Source: Prosapia bicincta (lineage: Eukaryota > Arthropoda > Insecta > Hemiptera > Cercopidae). From it: a stretch of DNA of 64,000 nucleotides. The stretch spans positions 1-64,000 of the forward strand of contig JBAIZL010000060.1 of assembly GCA_036971475.1 (NCBI GenBank), given 5' to 3'. The notes under the pieces are model-generated. The model did no database searches, had not been told where the DNA came from, and saw nothing but the letters and a program-made list of their open reading frames with translations. This document shows, in pieces, positions 37,461-48,830 of the stretch (positions are counted from its first letter, which is position 1; the number at the start of each line of letters is the position of its first letter). The translations under genes were made by a program, and so were the position numbers.

Positions 37461-37512
37461 ACGCGCGCACACACACCCGCGCGCACGCGCACGCACGCAC
37501 GCACGCACGCAC
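37349..37512. repeat. Compound microsatellite
   Basis: Order: CATGTA-type repeats, (TC)n at about 37411-37428, (AC)n to about 37459, then GC-rich ACGCGCGC and (CGCA)n to 37511. The last two are alternating purine-pyrimidine. Open frames across it (37345-37527) are artefacts of the repeat. Confidence 0.95.
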
Positions 37513-39230
37513 TCAACCCTTCGGTAAGGTCAAACAAATGAGGATAAAAGTCCACATTTGAAATAAATGCCTGACTGAATAAGAGTGGTATTCGGACACT
37601 ACGCAAAACCAGGCGGATCGGTAGGAATAGATGTTCGGATCTATTTTGGTAATTCTGGAAGTCATCAACCGTTACTGTTGGAGACTCTCGACCCGTAACC
37701 TAGATTCTTATTCTTAACCCAGTCACGATTTTACATCAAGGGCCTTTAGGTCTTACATACTGGCCACAGGGTCCTTGATTTTTATGACTTTATTATAAGA
37801 GAAATAAAACTTTGGAACTGCTAATAAAAATTATAAGGATAAAGTGTTGGAAACAAAAGTAGCAAACTATGCTTCAGAAGTAAGCGCTCACATCTGGTCC
37901 TTTTAAACAGAAAAATGCATCAATAAGAGTGGGACTAAAGTAAAAGTAACTATAATAAGTGTATCAAGAAATAGTTTTTAAATTACAGTAACGCCCATGT
38001 CTAATCCTAACGAGTCTGGTATGTAAGTGTATATAAAATGTGAATAAAATAAAAGTGTTCGCAATATTTAAATTTACTCTCTCATAAGCATTTTTCTCTT
38101 GTTTTATTAAACAAAATATTACAAAGTCCACATTATTCAAGGTACAATAAACTTGTAAGAAATATCGGTTAGCAAAATTTATATTTCATCAGTAATTGAA
38201 AAATTAATAATAAGTTATTTTTAATTAGTGAAATTATTGTTCGTTCACTATTTTACAGTTATACTTCTCATTTTTCGTTTATTTACTTTAGAATTAGTTT
38301 TCCACAATTCTATGTAAATTTAATCAAGTTTACTAAACATAGAGTTTTAAATTGTTATCAGAGTTATTCAGACTCTCATTATAGAGGGCAGTGAAAAGAA
38401 TTCAGTGAAAATGTATTGAATGTTAAATCTCCTGAATCCTTCTCGCATGGTAGGGATACTAACTGAATGAGCGTGTTAGACGAAGCCAGTTCTCCAGTGG
38501 AGGTCTGCAAGGAGAGCTGTAAGGAATATGGGATACTAATGGTCCAAATAAGAAAAACAGGTATGGAGTTTAATGGGTTGGTAGGTACCCTAATTTAGAG
38601 TTACGTCTAGGCTGCGAGATATTAAAAAAAACTCTTGATCAGGCGATGCTCATGGAGGCGATACATATGTGTATGTTACTCCGTAATTTAATAACTATTA
38701 TATCGATGAGGATTTTAAATGGCTCACTGCCTGACATTATTCTCTACATCATAAGGTATGTAAAACCAGAAGTTCACTTCTGTTGTGAACGCAAGTACAC
38801 ATAATTGTTGGATTTACAAGTATCAATGGCTAAACGAATATTCATTATGTTTTACTAATATGTTATAATACTTGTAAAATTTGTTACACTTATAAAGCAT
38901 AAATTTAAAAAATCTTATACGTTCCTTGAATGATATGAATTAATATTCTTCAGCAATTAGAAATACTGTATACAATGCATGTTATCATCAATTTTCAAAA
39001 CTTTTTCTAAAAATATATCGTAAAGAAATTTTGGCTTATAATTTCCTACATATTTTGTCTTAATAGAAATAATTTTTTTTCTGTTATGTGCATTAAAAAC
39101 ATTAAAATAGTAATTAATTAAAAACTTATAATAAAAACAATTCTGGCGTCTGTTTTATAGTAATGTTTAAATTCAGGACTCTAATGAGCCACACGAGACC
39201 TTATGTTACGAGTATTAGTTCAATTTTTAG
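37513..39230. other. Unique sequence, no gene supported
   Basis: A somewhat GC-richer stretch at 37530-37790 and another at 38450-38680 contain no open frame of note and no recognised motif. Confidence 0.45.
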
Positions 39231-39233
39231 TTT

Positions 39234-39438
39234 TTATAGTCGACGTTTCGGCTATTCAGAGATATGAGCGTAATCAGAACTATTTAAATACACTATACTA
39301 AGGAATTAATTAGATAGAAATGTTATACATAATAGACTATTATACGCTCAATGCATTATAAAAATTATTTTCCTTGGTTAACTTTCGTCTTGATAATGGC
39401 CATTGGAAGCTGCGAATTGTCAAAACGTCGACAATAAA
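39234..39438. repeat. Decayed head-to-head hammerhead-like pair
   Basis: The left side read on the minus strand gives CTGATTACGC...GAATAGCCGAAACGTCGAC (39242-39283). The right side read on the plus strand gives CTTGATAATGGCC...GTCAAAACGTCGAC (about 39391-39432). Both end in ACGTCGAC and face each other, as in the palindromes. The CTGANGA core is mutated on both sides and GAAA on one. Confidence 0.45.
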
Positions 39439-40047
39439 CCATGCAAATTGCATAAATACTAGCTACATAAGGTCTAATTAGAGCATTGAACTCGTATATT
39501 ATTTTAGGTAAATTGAATTTCTATTAAAAAGTGTTTATTAGGCTAGATAATTCAAATGAATTCGTTACCAATAAATTGAAAAGGAACATAATGTGAAGTA
39601 TTCATAGAGCTAATGCTTCGCACATGCCGTACATTAACTAATAAAGTTAGGTGTCGGTAGGAAAACGTTTCTAGAATTTTCGTACATCACATTATTCTAT
39701 TCAGCAATGAAATATTGTTTACCTTAAAGTACATTAATTTGTTAAATACTTGTTATAAATGTGAAAATAACAATTTTATTTTTACGTTCTTACTTTTTGA
39801 AACGATTTTATTGGTAGTGGTTTTTTTATTTCTTTTTAGATCTGGTCGATTATTTTTTCTGTAACGTGTGGTAAAATAAAAGAACACGGTTTAACTAAAT
39901 AAAAACGTCTATTGAAGCACGATCGAAACTCTTAGTATAGAATAGTATATAGAATATACACTACTTTTACATTGTTGTAACCGCCAAAAGTTCCCATAAA
40001 ACGTAGGATTACAGGTCGGTGCAAACAAAAGCAGAGGAACGCAGGTT
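39439..40047. other. Unique AT-rich sequence
   Basis: Nothing recognised. Confidence 0.45.
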
Positions 40048-40068
40048 GTAGGTTAGAACCTAACCTAC
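40048..40068. repeat. Small perfect stem-loop
   Basis: GTAGGTTAG, loop AAC, CTAACCTAC. Outside it GCAGA (40031-40035) and TCTGC (40069-40073) could also pair. It lies beside the possible primer-binding site of the LTR candidate. Confidence 0.6.
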
Positions 40069-40085
40069 TCTGCTTCTTGTCTTCA

Positions 40086-40345
40086 GTAATCCTGCTCTGG
40101 CACCAAATGTTGTGTGATGTGATGGGAGCTTCTCAAAGGTATTCTGTAGTCAGTGGACGGTAGTTCTTGAGGTGAAGAATTGGTACTGTTATATTCATTA
40201 TCCAATATATCACATTTGGTACATACAGCTACGAATTTTCCCTGGGATTGACGTCACACTATGAGGTAAGCTTGGTCCCAAAAAAAAAAAAAACTGCGAC
40301 ACATTACAGAATTTACTGATTGCCTAATTTCAATTACAACACAAG
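40086..40345 (-). mobile_element. Possible LTR end with primer-binding site
   Basis: On the minus strand a sequence ending ...CACACAACA is followed by TT and then TGGTGCCAGAGCAGGATTAC, which has the form of an LTR 3-prime end plus a tRNA primer-binding site starting TGG. The supposed LTR would begin on the plus strand at 40108 (TGTTGTGTGATG) and might end near an ACA at about 40340. No second LTR, polypurine tract or gag/pol remains are visible. It may be a solo or truncated LTR, or a chance match. Confidence 0.25.
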
Positions 40346-40857
40346 GCAACACATGTAAATACGATAATCTAACATGAGTTTAATACGAAACTGACAGCTC
40401 CTTCCGGTTTGCGCACGTGGTTTAGCAAACGCGCGAGACCAAAAGTCTACTTGCAGGTATTTTAAAAACCACCTTAGACTAGCTTTCAAAACGTATGCAG
40501 ACGGATGAATTCCTGTGTCCACTAACCGGATTTAATAAGATGGGGAGCGAGTTTTCCTTTGTCAGTCTGTAGCTGTGCGCGCCGGCCTAACCGTATTGAT
40601 ACAGACTTGCACATGTGTGATTCCCAACTCTCAGACTAGGATCTGTGTGAAAGGTAACCTTTCATCTTTCTGTGTGTTACGTCGGTCTTCCCCATTCCTA
40701 GAGACGCTATTATTGAGGGTTTTCTCCCATCAAACAGCAAATTGATCTATTTATTTTAGTTGATTTCAATTAACTATTTATGAAATTTATTTATTCAATA
40801 ATCCTATTACATATATATATATATATATATATTAATTATATATAAATTATATATAAA
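40346..40857. other. Unique sequence with a short AT tract
   Basis: Nothing recognised apart from (AT)n at about 40811-40832. Confidence 0.5.
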
Positions 40858-41035
40858 TATGATGAATAGTTAATATCTAGATTACACCCAACAACAGTTG
40901 AAGAGCGAGTGAAGAGGGCAGATTACTCTGCTCCACCTCGTCAATGCTAGATGAGATTCTAGCGAAACGTCGGAACTGCGAATTCGTGCACTACAGAATG
41001 AAAGGATGTACTCCAGATATTAACTATTCATCATA
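40858..41035 (+). repeat. Short foldback element with hammerhead-like 3-prime half
   Basis: Perfect 21-bp terminal inverted repeats lie at 40858-40878 and 41015-41035. Inside, a GCTAGA/TCTAGC hairpin (40946-40951 with 40958-40963) runs straight into GAAACGTC (40964-40971), the typical 3-prime core and ACGT stem III of Penelope-type hammerheads. The 5-prime core that should be CTGANGA reads CTCGTCAAT just before the hairpin, so it is degenerate or different. Confidence 0.6.
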
Positions 41036-41063
41036 CTTTTCCATTCGTGAAGAAATACGTATC

Positions 41064-41240
<177 letters not shown>

Positions 41241-41306
41241 CGTTTTCTTGTTTAATAATTTAAAACAACTTAGGTTATTCAAATACAAGAATATTTATTA
41301 ATTTAT

Positions 41307-41351
41307 ATCCAAAGCTTTTCGTTGGCAAACAGTACCAACATCATCAGTAAT
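41307..41351 (-). ncRNA. Hammerhead ribozyme-like motif, left arm
   Basis: Minus strand: CTGATGA, an extra T, a GTTGG/CCAAC hairpin, GAAA, palindromic AAGCTT, T. Stem I (ATTA with GGAT) is weak, with a mismatch at the first pair, so this copy is a poorer candidate than those at 12.4 and 23.3 kb. Confidence 0.42.
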
Positions 41352-41375
41352 GAAAATTACAATCATGTAATTTTC

Positions 41376-41420
41376 ATTACTGATGATGTTGGTACTGTTT
41401 GCCAACGAAAAGCTTTGGAT
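41376..41420 (+). ncRNA. Hammerhead ribozyme-like motif, right arm
   Basis: CTGATGA at 41380-41386, an extra T, stem II 41388-41392 with 41402-41406, GAAA 41407-41410, AAGCTT stem III, T41416 at the predicted cleavage site. Same sequence and the same weak stem I as the left arm. Confidence 0.42.
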
Positions 41421-41461
41421 ATAAATTAATAAATATTCTTGTATTTGAATAACCTATGTTG

Positions 41462-41467
<6 letters not shown>

Positions 41468-41530
<63 letters not shown>
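41468..41530. repeat. (AT)n microsatellite
   Basis: About 31 AT units immediately right of the palindrome. Confidence 0.97.
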
Positions 41531-41532
<2 letters not shown>

Positions 41533-43480
41533 TGTATTTTCAATCGTTATCAAAATACGATTTTATTAATCAAATCAAGATCAAATTCTTTTTTTTTAAA
41601 CACTATAGGGGATAACAATTGATGTTGAGCTGATCAAACATTTAATCATTAATTTAAACTTGAAAAACTTGATTAACCCGCTGAATTCGAACTGAGGAAC
41701 TTCATGTTTGAAATTCATAACTTTTGCACTGACGTATATGAAATTATAAGGGAAAGGTTCTTGCTAATGGTGAAGCATTATAAGGGGTAGATAGAATGAG
41801 AAGTTATAGACCACCATCAGCTTCACAAATAAGAAACGAAAAAACAGAAAGCGAAGAAACAGTAACAATTAATAATATTAGTCTACCGAAATATACTGAA
41901 CACTTTAAAAACTTGTTTTTATTATTTTTTTTCATAAATTTAAATAGACGATAGTTCTACATACTTATGACTTTTCCGCCTCGAAAGGTAATAAAGGATT
42001 GCGAATATAGGAACGATTTAAGGTAGGGGCATACCACGTACCCCTAATAGAGAACAGGCAGGAAGATTAAGGGGTCAAGGGTGCAGAGGATTTTATACCG
42101 AACTCATAAAAAAATGGATATCCCTTACAACCCCAAGGCAGACAGCACGAGAAAGGCATAAGACAATGATATAATGATCTCCTGGTATTATGCCAAGGAG
42201 AAAATAGCTCACTTGAAACAGACCTACTCTCAATATGAGTGGGAAGCGAGGTGTTTACAAGACAACCCAAAAAATATTTGTAAACTATCATCTAAATACT
42301 CAAGCCCTATCATTTATTTCGCTATTAATTGCCGTTCACTAAGAACCCACAACTTATTCCTCGCGTTTTAGGAGACACAAATTTAAAACATTAATCCTGC
42401 AAGGTACGGAGTAAAATAGAGCACACACCCCGTAAAATTACGTGTCTCCCACTGCATTGGTTAGCCTTCACCGAGGGTTGAATAGCCCCTTGTCTCCAAC
42501 AATTTATTGCTCGGAAGATATCTTCTATACAATATCTCACCTGAAACAGTTTAATTTATCCTTCTAATTGTTTAAAGTCTGGTAAGGTTTAATAACAGTT
42601 ATATTCAATGAATAAACGTTTAGTTATTTCTTGTTGCGAACCTCGAACTGTATGTTATCGTTTATGCATTCATGGCCTTTTGTTTAACGACGCTGTTTTC
42701 TATACTTTATTTCACCTAAAATACTATAATTTAATGTTTTATTTGATTAAAGTCTAGAACAGTTTACTAACAACTATAATCAAATAATTAATGCATTTTA
42801 CAATTTCTCCCACTTAAAACTGTTAGTATCGTTAACAATACATGACCTTTCGTCCTACTTGCAAGATACATTTACACTGGATCTTTATTCTACTTTGTGT
42901 TAAGTGAGCTTACTAATGTGACAAACATACAAATCAGTTTCCCATATCATTTATGTCTGACGCTTTATGATTTATGTATAAGTGTATTCCAATTGTACCA
43001 ATACTAATTTTATATTAACTGGGTCCAACCTTTCAATTCATAGTTCTTTATAAGTAATCTTTGGCATAAGGCCCTCGGAATATTATAATTATATTTAGTA
43101 TGATTAAATTTGTTAACGCAATGTCAACATTTTATGTTGATTTTATGTTGATTTTTAGTACTAGGAGTAAGTAATGTCCTTTCCTTAGAATAATATGTAT
43201 AATAATGTCGCCTAATATGTATAGTATTAAAAAAAAACTACGAAAACAGTATAGTTACTGTCCAGGTTGTAGTTTAATATGTTCTAGTTTTATTTATTTT
43301 ATACAGTACTGTAGGTATTTACCAAAAAGAAATTTAAATATCCTCTAAACATCCGTTATAATAACTAGGCCTTTTGCTCAAAAGACAGGAATTCCTTATC
43401 GTCACTGACAAACAACGTTGAGTCTATCCGGGGCCCGCATCCATCTCCATTTCTACGCCTAGCTTCACTGTTTTCTTACT
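41531..43480. other. Unique AT-rich sequence
   Basis: No gene recognised; the overlapping frames at 42067-42371 have no identifiable domain. Confidence 0.5.
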
Positions 43481-45137
43481 GCTAATTTAATAGTTTACAA
43501 AGTCCAAGCATCGATAATCGTATCCGGCGGATGTAACTAAATCGGATATTGTTTTTCCAGTTACAAAACAGGTGTCGTACTCGCATGTCATGTCTGCTAA
43601 TTCAATAGTTTACAAAGTCCAAGCATCGATAATCGTATCCAGCGGATGTAACTAAATCGGATATTGTTTTCCCGTCAGTTACAAAACATTTGTCGTACTC
43701 GCATGTCATGTCTGCTAATTTAATAGTTTACAAAGTCCAAGCATCGATAATCGTATCCAGCGGATGTAACTAAATCGGATATTGTTTTCCCGTCAGTTAC
43801 AAAACATTTGTCGTACTCGCATGTCATGTCTGCTAATTTAATAGTTTACAAAGTCCAAGCAACGATAACCGTATCCGGCGGATGTAACTAAATCGGATAT
43901 TGTTTTTCCCGTCAGTTACAAAACAGGTGTCGTACTCGCATGTCATGTCTGCTAATTTAATAGTTTACAAAGTCCAAGCAACGATAACCGTATCCGGCGG
44001 ATGTAACTAAATCGGATATTGTTTTTCCCGTCAGTTACAAAACAGGTGTCGTACTCGCATGTCATGTCTGCTAATTTAATAGTTTACAAAGTCCAAGCAA
44101 CGATAATCTTATCCGGCGGATGTAACTAAATCGGATATTGTTTTTCCCGTCAGTTACAAAACAGGTGTCGTACTCGCATGTCATGTCTGCTAATTTAATA
44201 GTTTACAAAGTCCAAGCAACGATAACCGTATCCGGCGGATGTAACTAAATCGGATATTGTTTTTCCCGTCAGTTACAAAACAGGTGTCGTACTCGCATGT
44301 CATGTCTGCTAATTTAATAGTTTACAAAGTCCAAGCAACGATAACCGTATCCGGCGGATGTAACTAAATCGGATATTGTTTTTCCCGTCAGTTACAAAAC
44401 AGGTGTCGTACTCGCATGTCATGTCTGCTAATTTAATAGCTTACAAAGTCCAAGCATCGATAATCGTATCCGGCGGATGTAACTAAATCGGATATTGTTT
44501 TTCCCGTCAGTTACAAAACAGGTGTCGTACTCGCATGTCATGTCTGCTAATTTAATAGTTTACAAAGTCCAAGCAACGATAATCTTATCCGGCGGATGTA
44601 ACTAAATCGGATATTGTTTTTCCCGTCAGTTACAAAACAGGTGTCGTACTCGCATGTCATGTCTGCTAATTTAATAGTTTACAAAGTCCAAGCAACGATA
44701 ATCTTATCCGGCGGATGTAACTAAATCGGATATTGTTTTTCCCGTCAGTTACAAAACAGGTGTCGTACTCGCATGTCATGTCTGCTAATTTAATAGTTTA
44801 CAAAGTCCAAGCAACGATAATCTTATCCGGCGGATGTAACTAAATCGGATATTGTTTTTCCCGTCAGTTACAAAACAGGTGTCGTACTCGCATGTCATGT
44901 CTGCTAATTTAATAGTTTACAAAGTCCAAGCATCGATAATCGTATCCGGCGGATGCAACTAAATCGGATATTGTTTTTCCCGTCAGTTACAAAACATTTG
45001 TCGTACTCGCATGTCATGTCTGCTAATTTAATAGTTTACAAAGTCCAAGCATAGATAAACGTATCCGGCGGATGTAACTAAATCGGATATTGTTTTTCCC
45101 GTCAGTTAAAAAACAGGTGTCGTACTCGCGTCATGTT
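43481..45137. repeat. 119-bp satellite array, 14 units
   Basis: Units start with GCTAATTTAATAGTTTACAA at 43481, 43596, 43714, 43832, 43951, 44070, 44189, 44308, 44427, 44546, 44665, 44784, 44903 and 45022. The first three are 115-118 bp, most of the rest 119. Variants at one site fall into three classes (CATCGATAATCG, CAACGATAACCG, CAACGATAATCTT). Edge units are the most divergent. A CENP-B-box-like match is described under findings. Confidence 0.98.
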
Positions 45138-45231
45138 GGAAAAGTCGTGACTAATTGTGGAATTGTTTAGTGAATTTGTTTTGATTATTTTTATCTTTTA
45201 CTTTAAATGTTTATCCAAGCCAATATGTCAT

Positions 45232-45960
45232 CAAACTTGGATATGAAAAAAAAGAAAAAAACATCACCCCGTTGATGATGAAAACTGACCTTTTAGATAA
45301 ATTAAAATGTGGTAAAAGCATATAAACTGGCGCAAATCATTTTAGCGTTAAAGTGCATTAAACAGACCATTACACACAGAAAAATGAAGAAAATATAGGA
45401 AGTAGTGTTAGGGAAAGGACTTTTTAATCAATCGACGTAAGTTATCCCCGTGCGTCGCGATATGGGAACATACTTTGATTGTGTGGATTCAATCACAAGA
45501 AGGTTCCCTCTACATTTTTAATCGTGAAAAGCGGTGTTTGTGTAAACATTTTGTTAATAAATGGAGTTGAACATACCGACAGTCCATAATATGCAGCAAG
45601 TAAAGGCTGAATCGGCAAGTTCAAGTGACTGTTTTCTCTTCTCAACCCGAAAATTGTCGCCAGCATCAGCGTCAGTGGACAACGAAAATATCAATTAATT
45701 TGAAACTCATTTTAAAAATCCTATTTCGGAGAATGGCTACACAGTCAATCAAGTTTTTTAATGCGGGTGTATCTGGCTAATTTGGAAAAGAATGCCTTCA
45801 CGAATTTTCTTACCCAAGGAGGAGAAATCTTCTCGAGCTTTAAGGCCCCAAAGGCTCGTTCGACAGTTCTACTGTGGTGAAGTGCTAGTGGAATAATATT
45901 TTCTCGATATGTAGCCCTCCATTTTCCAAAACTGGTTTCGGTAATCTCGGTAAGTTCGGG
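45232..45960 (+). pseudogene. Tigger/jerky-type (pogo superfamily) transposase pseudogene
   Basis: Shifting plus-strand frames keep the family order. MKTDLLDKLKCGKSI (from 45278) is the start of the first DNA-binding helix-turn-helix. LIVWIQSQEGS (about 45470) and SKG-IGKFK (about 45597) belong to the CENP-B-type second helix-turn-helix. ENGYTVNQVF (about 45730) and MPSRIFLPKEEKSS (about 45793) match the start of the DDE domain. The first catalytic Asp region reads AGVSG instead of an ADETG-like motif, and there are many stops and frameshifts. The rest of the DDE domain is missing or unrecognisable. It lies about 95 bp from the end of the 119-bp satellite. Confidence 0.7.
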
Positions 45961-48556
45961 AAACGTAATCTTGAATAGCGAGAGATTGTACTACACGTGC
46001 AATATAATTGTAACAAAATAAACATTTGGCAATAAAAAATATTTATTTTATGCTTATAATATTATTGCTTTAAAAATTAAATTAATTATTTCTTTTAAAA
46101 TATAATTCATTATTTCTTTTAAAATATAATTAATATATTAAATAAAATTCACAATTTTGATGTTTTACTTGTAAACAGATAAATACTTTAGATTTTTTTG
46201 ACTGTTCTACTAAGAATAGGGAATTTGGCTAAACCTTTTGTACATTGATGTTTAATGTATGCCCTACTCAATAAATATTAATGCTTTTGTTTTAAATTTG
46301 TATTTAGCTATTTATTTATGTTCAGTTTCATACAAAAAATACGGATTTTTAACAAAGAAAAACAAGTCATTCAGAAATATACTTTGTAATTTTTTGAACA
46401 TTATTATGTAAAATATTATATGCTTAGCTCAATTTTGTACCTTATACGACATTAAAATGAAGTGTTTACACGAAAGGCAAAAAGTCGAAAACCAACAATT
46501 AAAGATCTCAGTTTCAGTAAACTCCGCTCTACCACTCATTTTGCATGGCAACAAACTTACACGTCGGATCTAATCAGCTTCGCATCTCAACACGGGAACA
46601 AATTTCTTTTTAACTTGGAGTGATTGCAAACAAATGTTGAAAGCATTCTTTCGTCTATAGTTTAGCAGTTGTTTACGAAGTACTTGCGGCGAAGATAAAC
46701 TTTTAATAACTTGAGGCTGTTCTGAAGACCGCGAAAAACTTTCCCCTGAGTTTGCAAACTTCCCACTGAGTCTTGTCAATAACAGATCACTCCCTGAGAC
46801 CTAACCTAGCCTTCTGGTCTGCGCTAGTTTCTGGCCATAAATCCTAATATACATTAAAACATATCTAAAGGGAGGAATAATTAACACAGCTCTAGAGTAG
46901 CGTGATTCTAAATGGATTTACCGAGTCAGGGGTAACGTGATCCATTCCAAGTCTGATTTTGTGCATTTGTGCGCAATTTTATTTTAAAAAATATTGTTCT
47001 TTGTTAATTTTTTTTATATAGATCTTGGTAGATAGTGAAGTTTTAATTCGAATCAAACGCAGAGTTTGGATGTTTTAAATATAAACATGTGAATTAAATT
47101 GGTGTGAATTTGAATAGATTGAGCAAACGTTTCCTTAAGAACATAAACTATCTCTTTCTGTATGTATTAGTATCTGTGTGTGTTAGTTTATTGTCCACAG
47201 TAAATTTATTCAACAACATGTAGAGGTCCAAACAATGTTTCGTATACGGTCTTTCAGCGGGCACTCGGTTGTAATGAACAATGTTTTTGGGGCCATATTG
47301 GAAGTTTATGGGAAAATTACAAGATACTGGCAATGTGTTCAATTATCCAAGTTGAGTCTTATTCTACCACCAAGAGTCTATTTCGTGCTATTAATAAACG
47401 AATTACCACTCCAGTTGTACGACTCCAGAACAGTTACACAAATATGTATTGAAATAATTGATTTTCAACTGGATAAGTTCAACCATCGTAAGATGAAATA
47501 TTAACGTTTTTTGAGTCAGTTTCGATATAAAATCATCAATGGAAGTTTCTACACACCACCATTTATTTGCATGAACTTCCCTAACTGTAATACTTTTCCA
47601 ATTTATCCATAGTAGTCTTTCTATACAATTACCACGTTTTTTCACTAATCAATATGAACGTTGCAGCGTTTTATAAACATACCCAATACCTGATGCCATT
47701 TTTAAGCCTAATAACGATTTCCTATGCTGAACTCAAGTCGATTTCGTTCCGGTGTTACGATCCTACAACGGCGTTTAGCACGTTACACACTGCAGTTACA
47801 TCATCGCTGTGGTTACGTAACAGCTATGTGTAATTGCGAACGATTAAGCCGCTTTTAAGCGCATCAATGTTTACAGTTTCCGAGCACATTAGTATCCCTG
47901 CTAACACAAGCAAGCGTAAACGGGGTTTATTATTCATCTGGACTCATTTGTTCCCCTGTTAATAGTAGTAAATGTACGCAAGATTGTCATTTTAACCTGG
48001 ACATTTATAATTAAAAACCATTTTCATAAGAGGTTTTGAAAGGTTTTCTTTTACTCACTTGATATAATGGTTTGATTTATATATTATGTTTTCAGTCCGC
48101 AATTCTTTCTGAAAAACGGAAAATTTATTTTCCAGCTGGAATATAAATCTAAGTTTATTAAACGGTTTTAGTAAACAGAAACAAGATACGTACCTTGTGT
48201 ATATCATTTATGGCACGAAAATGCCAAATCAACTTCTGATGTATTTTTAAAACTTGTATAAGTTAATTTTAGTGTCCGTATGTGATGAATTATTTAATTT
48301 ATTAAATTTTTTTCATTCTTTCATTTTAAAATATCTCTGTGAAATGTTTGGTATGAAATTAATAATCGTAGTTTGATTTTAGTTATTAATATTATTTAGG
48401 TTGTTTTAAGAATTCGTGTCGGCGATATTTTTTTGCATTATTGGTTTATCGCTAAAATGAAAAATTTAATTTGTATTCAGTTTTGAAAAACACACCAAAC
48501 ACCTGTCGAAAAGTTGTCAAAACTAAAATTGGATTTGACTCATTATTTTATTACCT
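45961..48556. other. Unique AT-rich sequence
   Basis: A two-copy 25-bp repeat (TTATTTCTTTTAAAATATAA) lies at about 46081-46130. The frames at 46570-46779, 47148-47342 and 47235-47504 are unrecognised. No gene supported. Confidence 0.5.
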
Positions 48557-48830
48557 CTAAACTGCAGCTACAATTAAATTATTATTCTAAACTGCAGCTA
48601 CAATTAAATTATTATTCTAAACTGCAGCTACAATTAAATTATTATTCTAAACTGCAGCTACAATTAAATTATTATTCTAAACTGCAGCTACAATTAAATT
48701 ATTATTCTAAACTGCAGCTACAATTAAATTATTATTCTAAACTGCAGCTACAATTAAATTATTATTCTAAACTGCAGCTACAATTAAATTATTATTCTAA
48801 ACTGCATCTAAAATTAATATTATTCTTTAT
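48557..48830. repeat. 30-bp tandem repeat, about 8 units plus decayed ends
   Basis: Unit begins CTGCAGCTACAATTAAATTA and ends TTATTCTAAA. The units are almost identical and carry a PstI-type CTGCAG once each. A plus-strand frame 48514-48942 (142 codons) reads LQLQLNYYSK repeats because 30 is a multiple of three. It is unrelated in sequence to the 30-bp satellite at 1-7101. I do not call the frame a gene. Confidence 0.96.

Larger units (their letters stand above)
41260..41467. repeat. Near-perfect palindrome with hammerhead-like arms, between TA tracts
   Basis: Arms of about 102 bp mirror around 41363-41364 with a 4-base centre ATCA. The outer arms read AAAACAACTTAGGTTATTC on the left and GAATAACCTATGTTGTTTT on the right, with one mismatch. 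Each inner arm contains CTGATGATGTTGG...CCAACGAAAAGCTTT. Close in size and plan to the elements at 12369 and 23237. Confidence 0.92.

Noticed and set aside
43481..45137. Hammerhead motif inside the 119-bp satellite, as reported for some insect satellites
   Set aside because: Neither strand of the unit has CTGANGA followed by a hairpin and GAAA.
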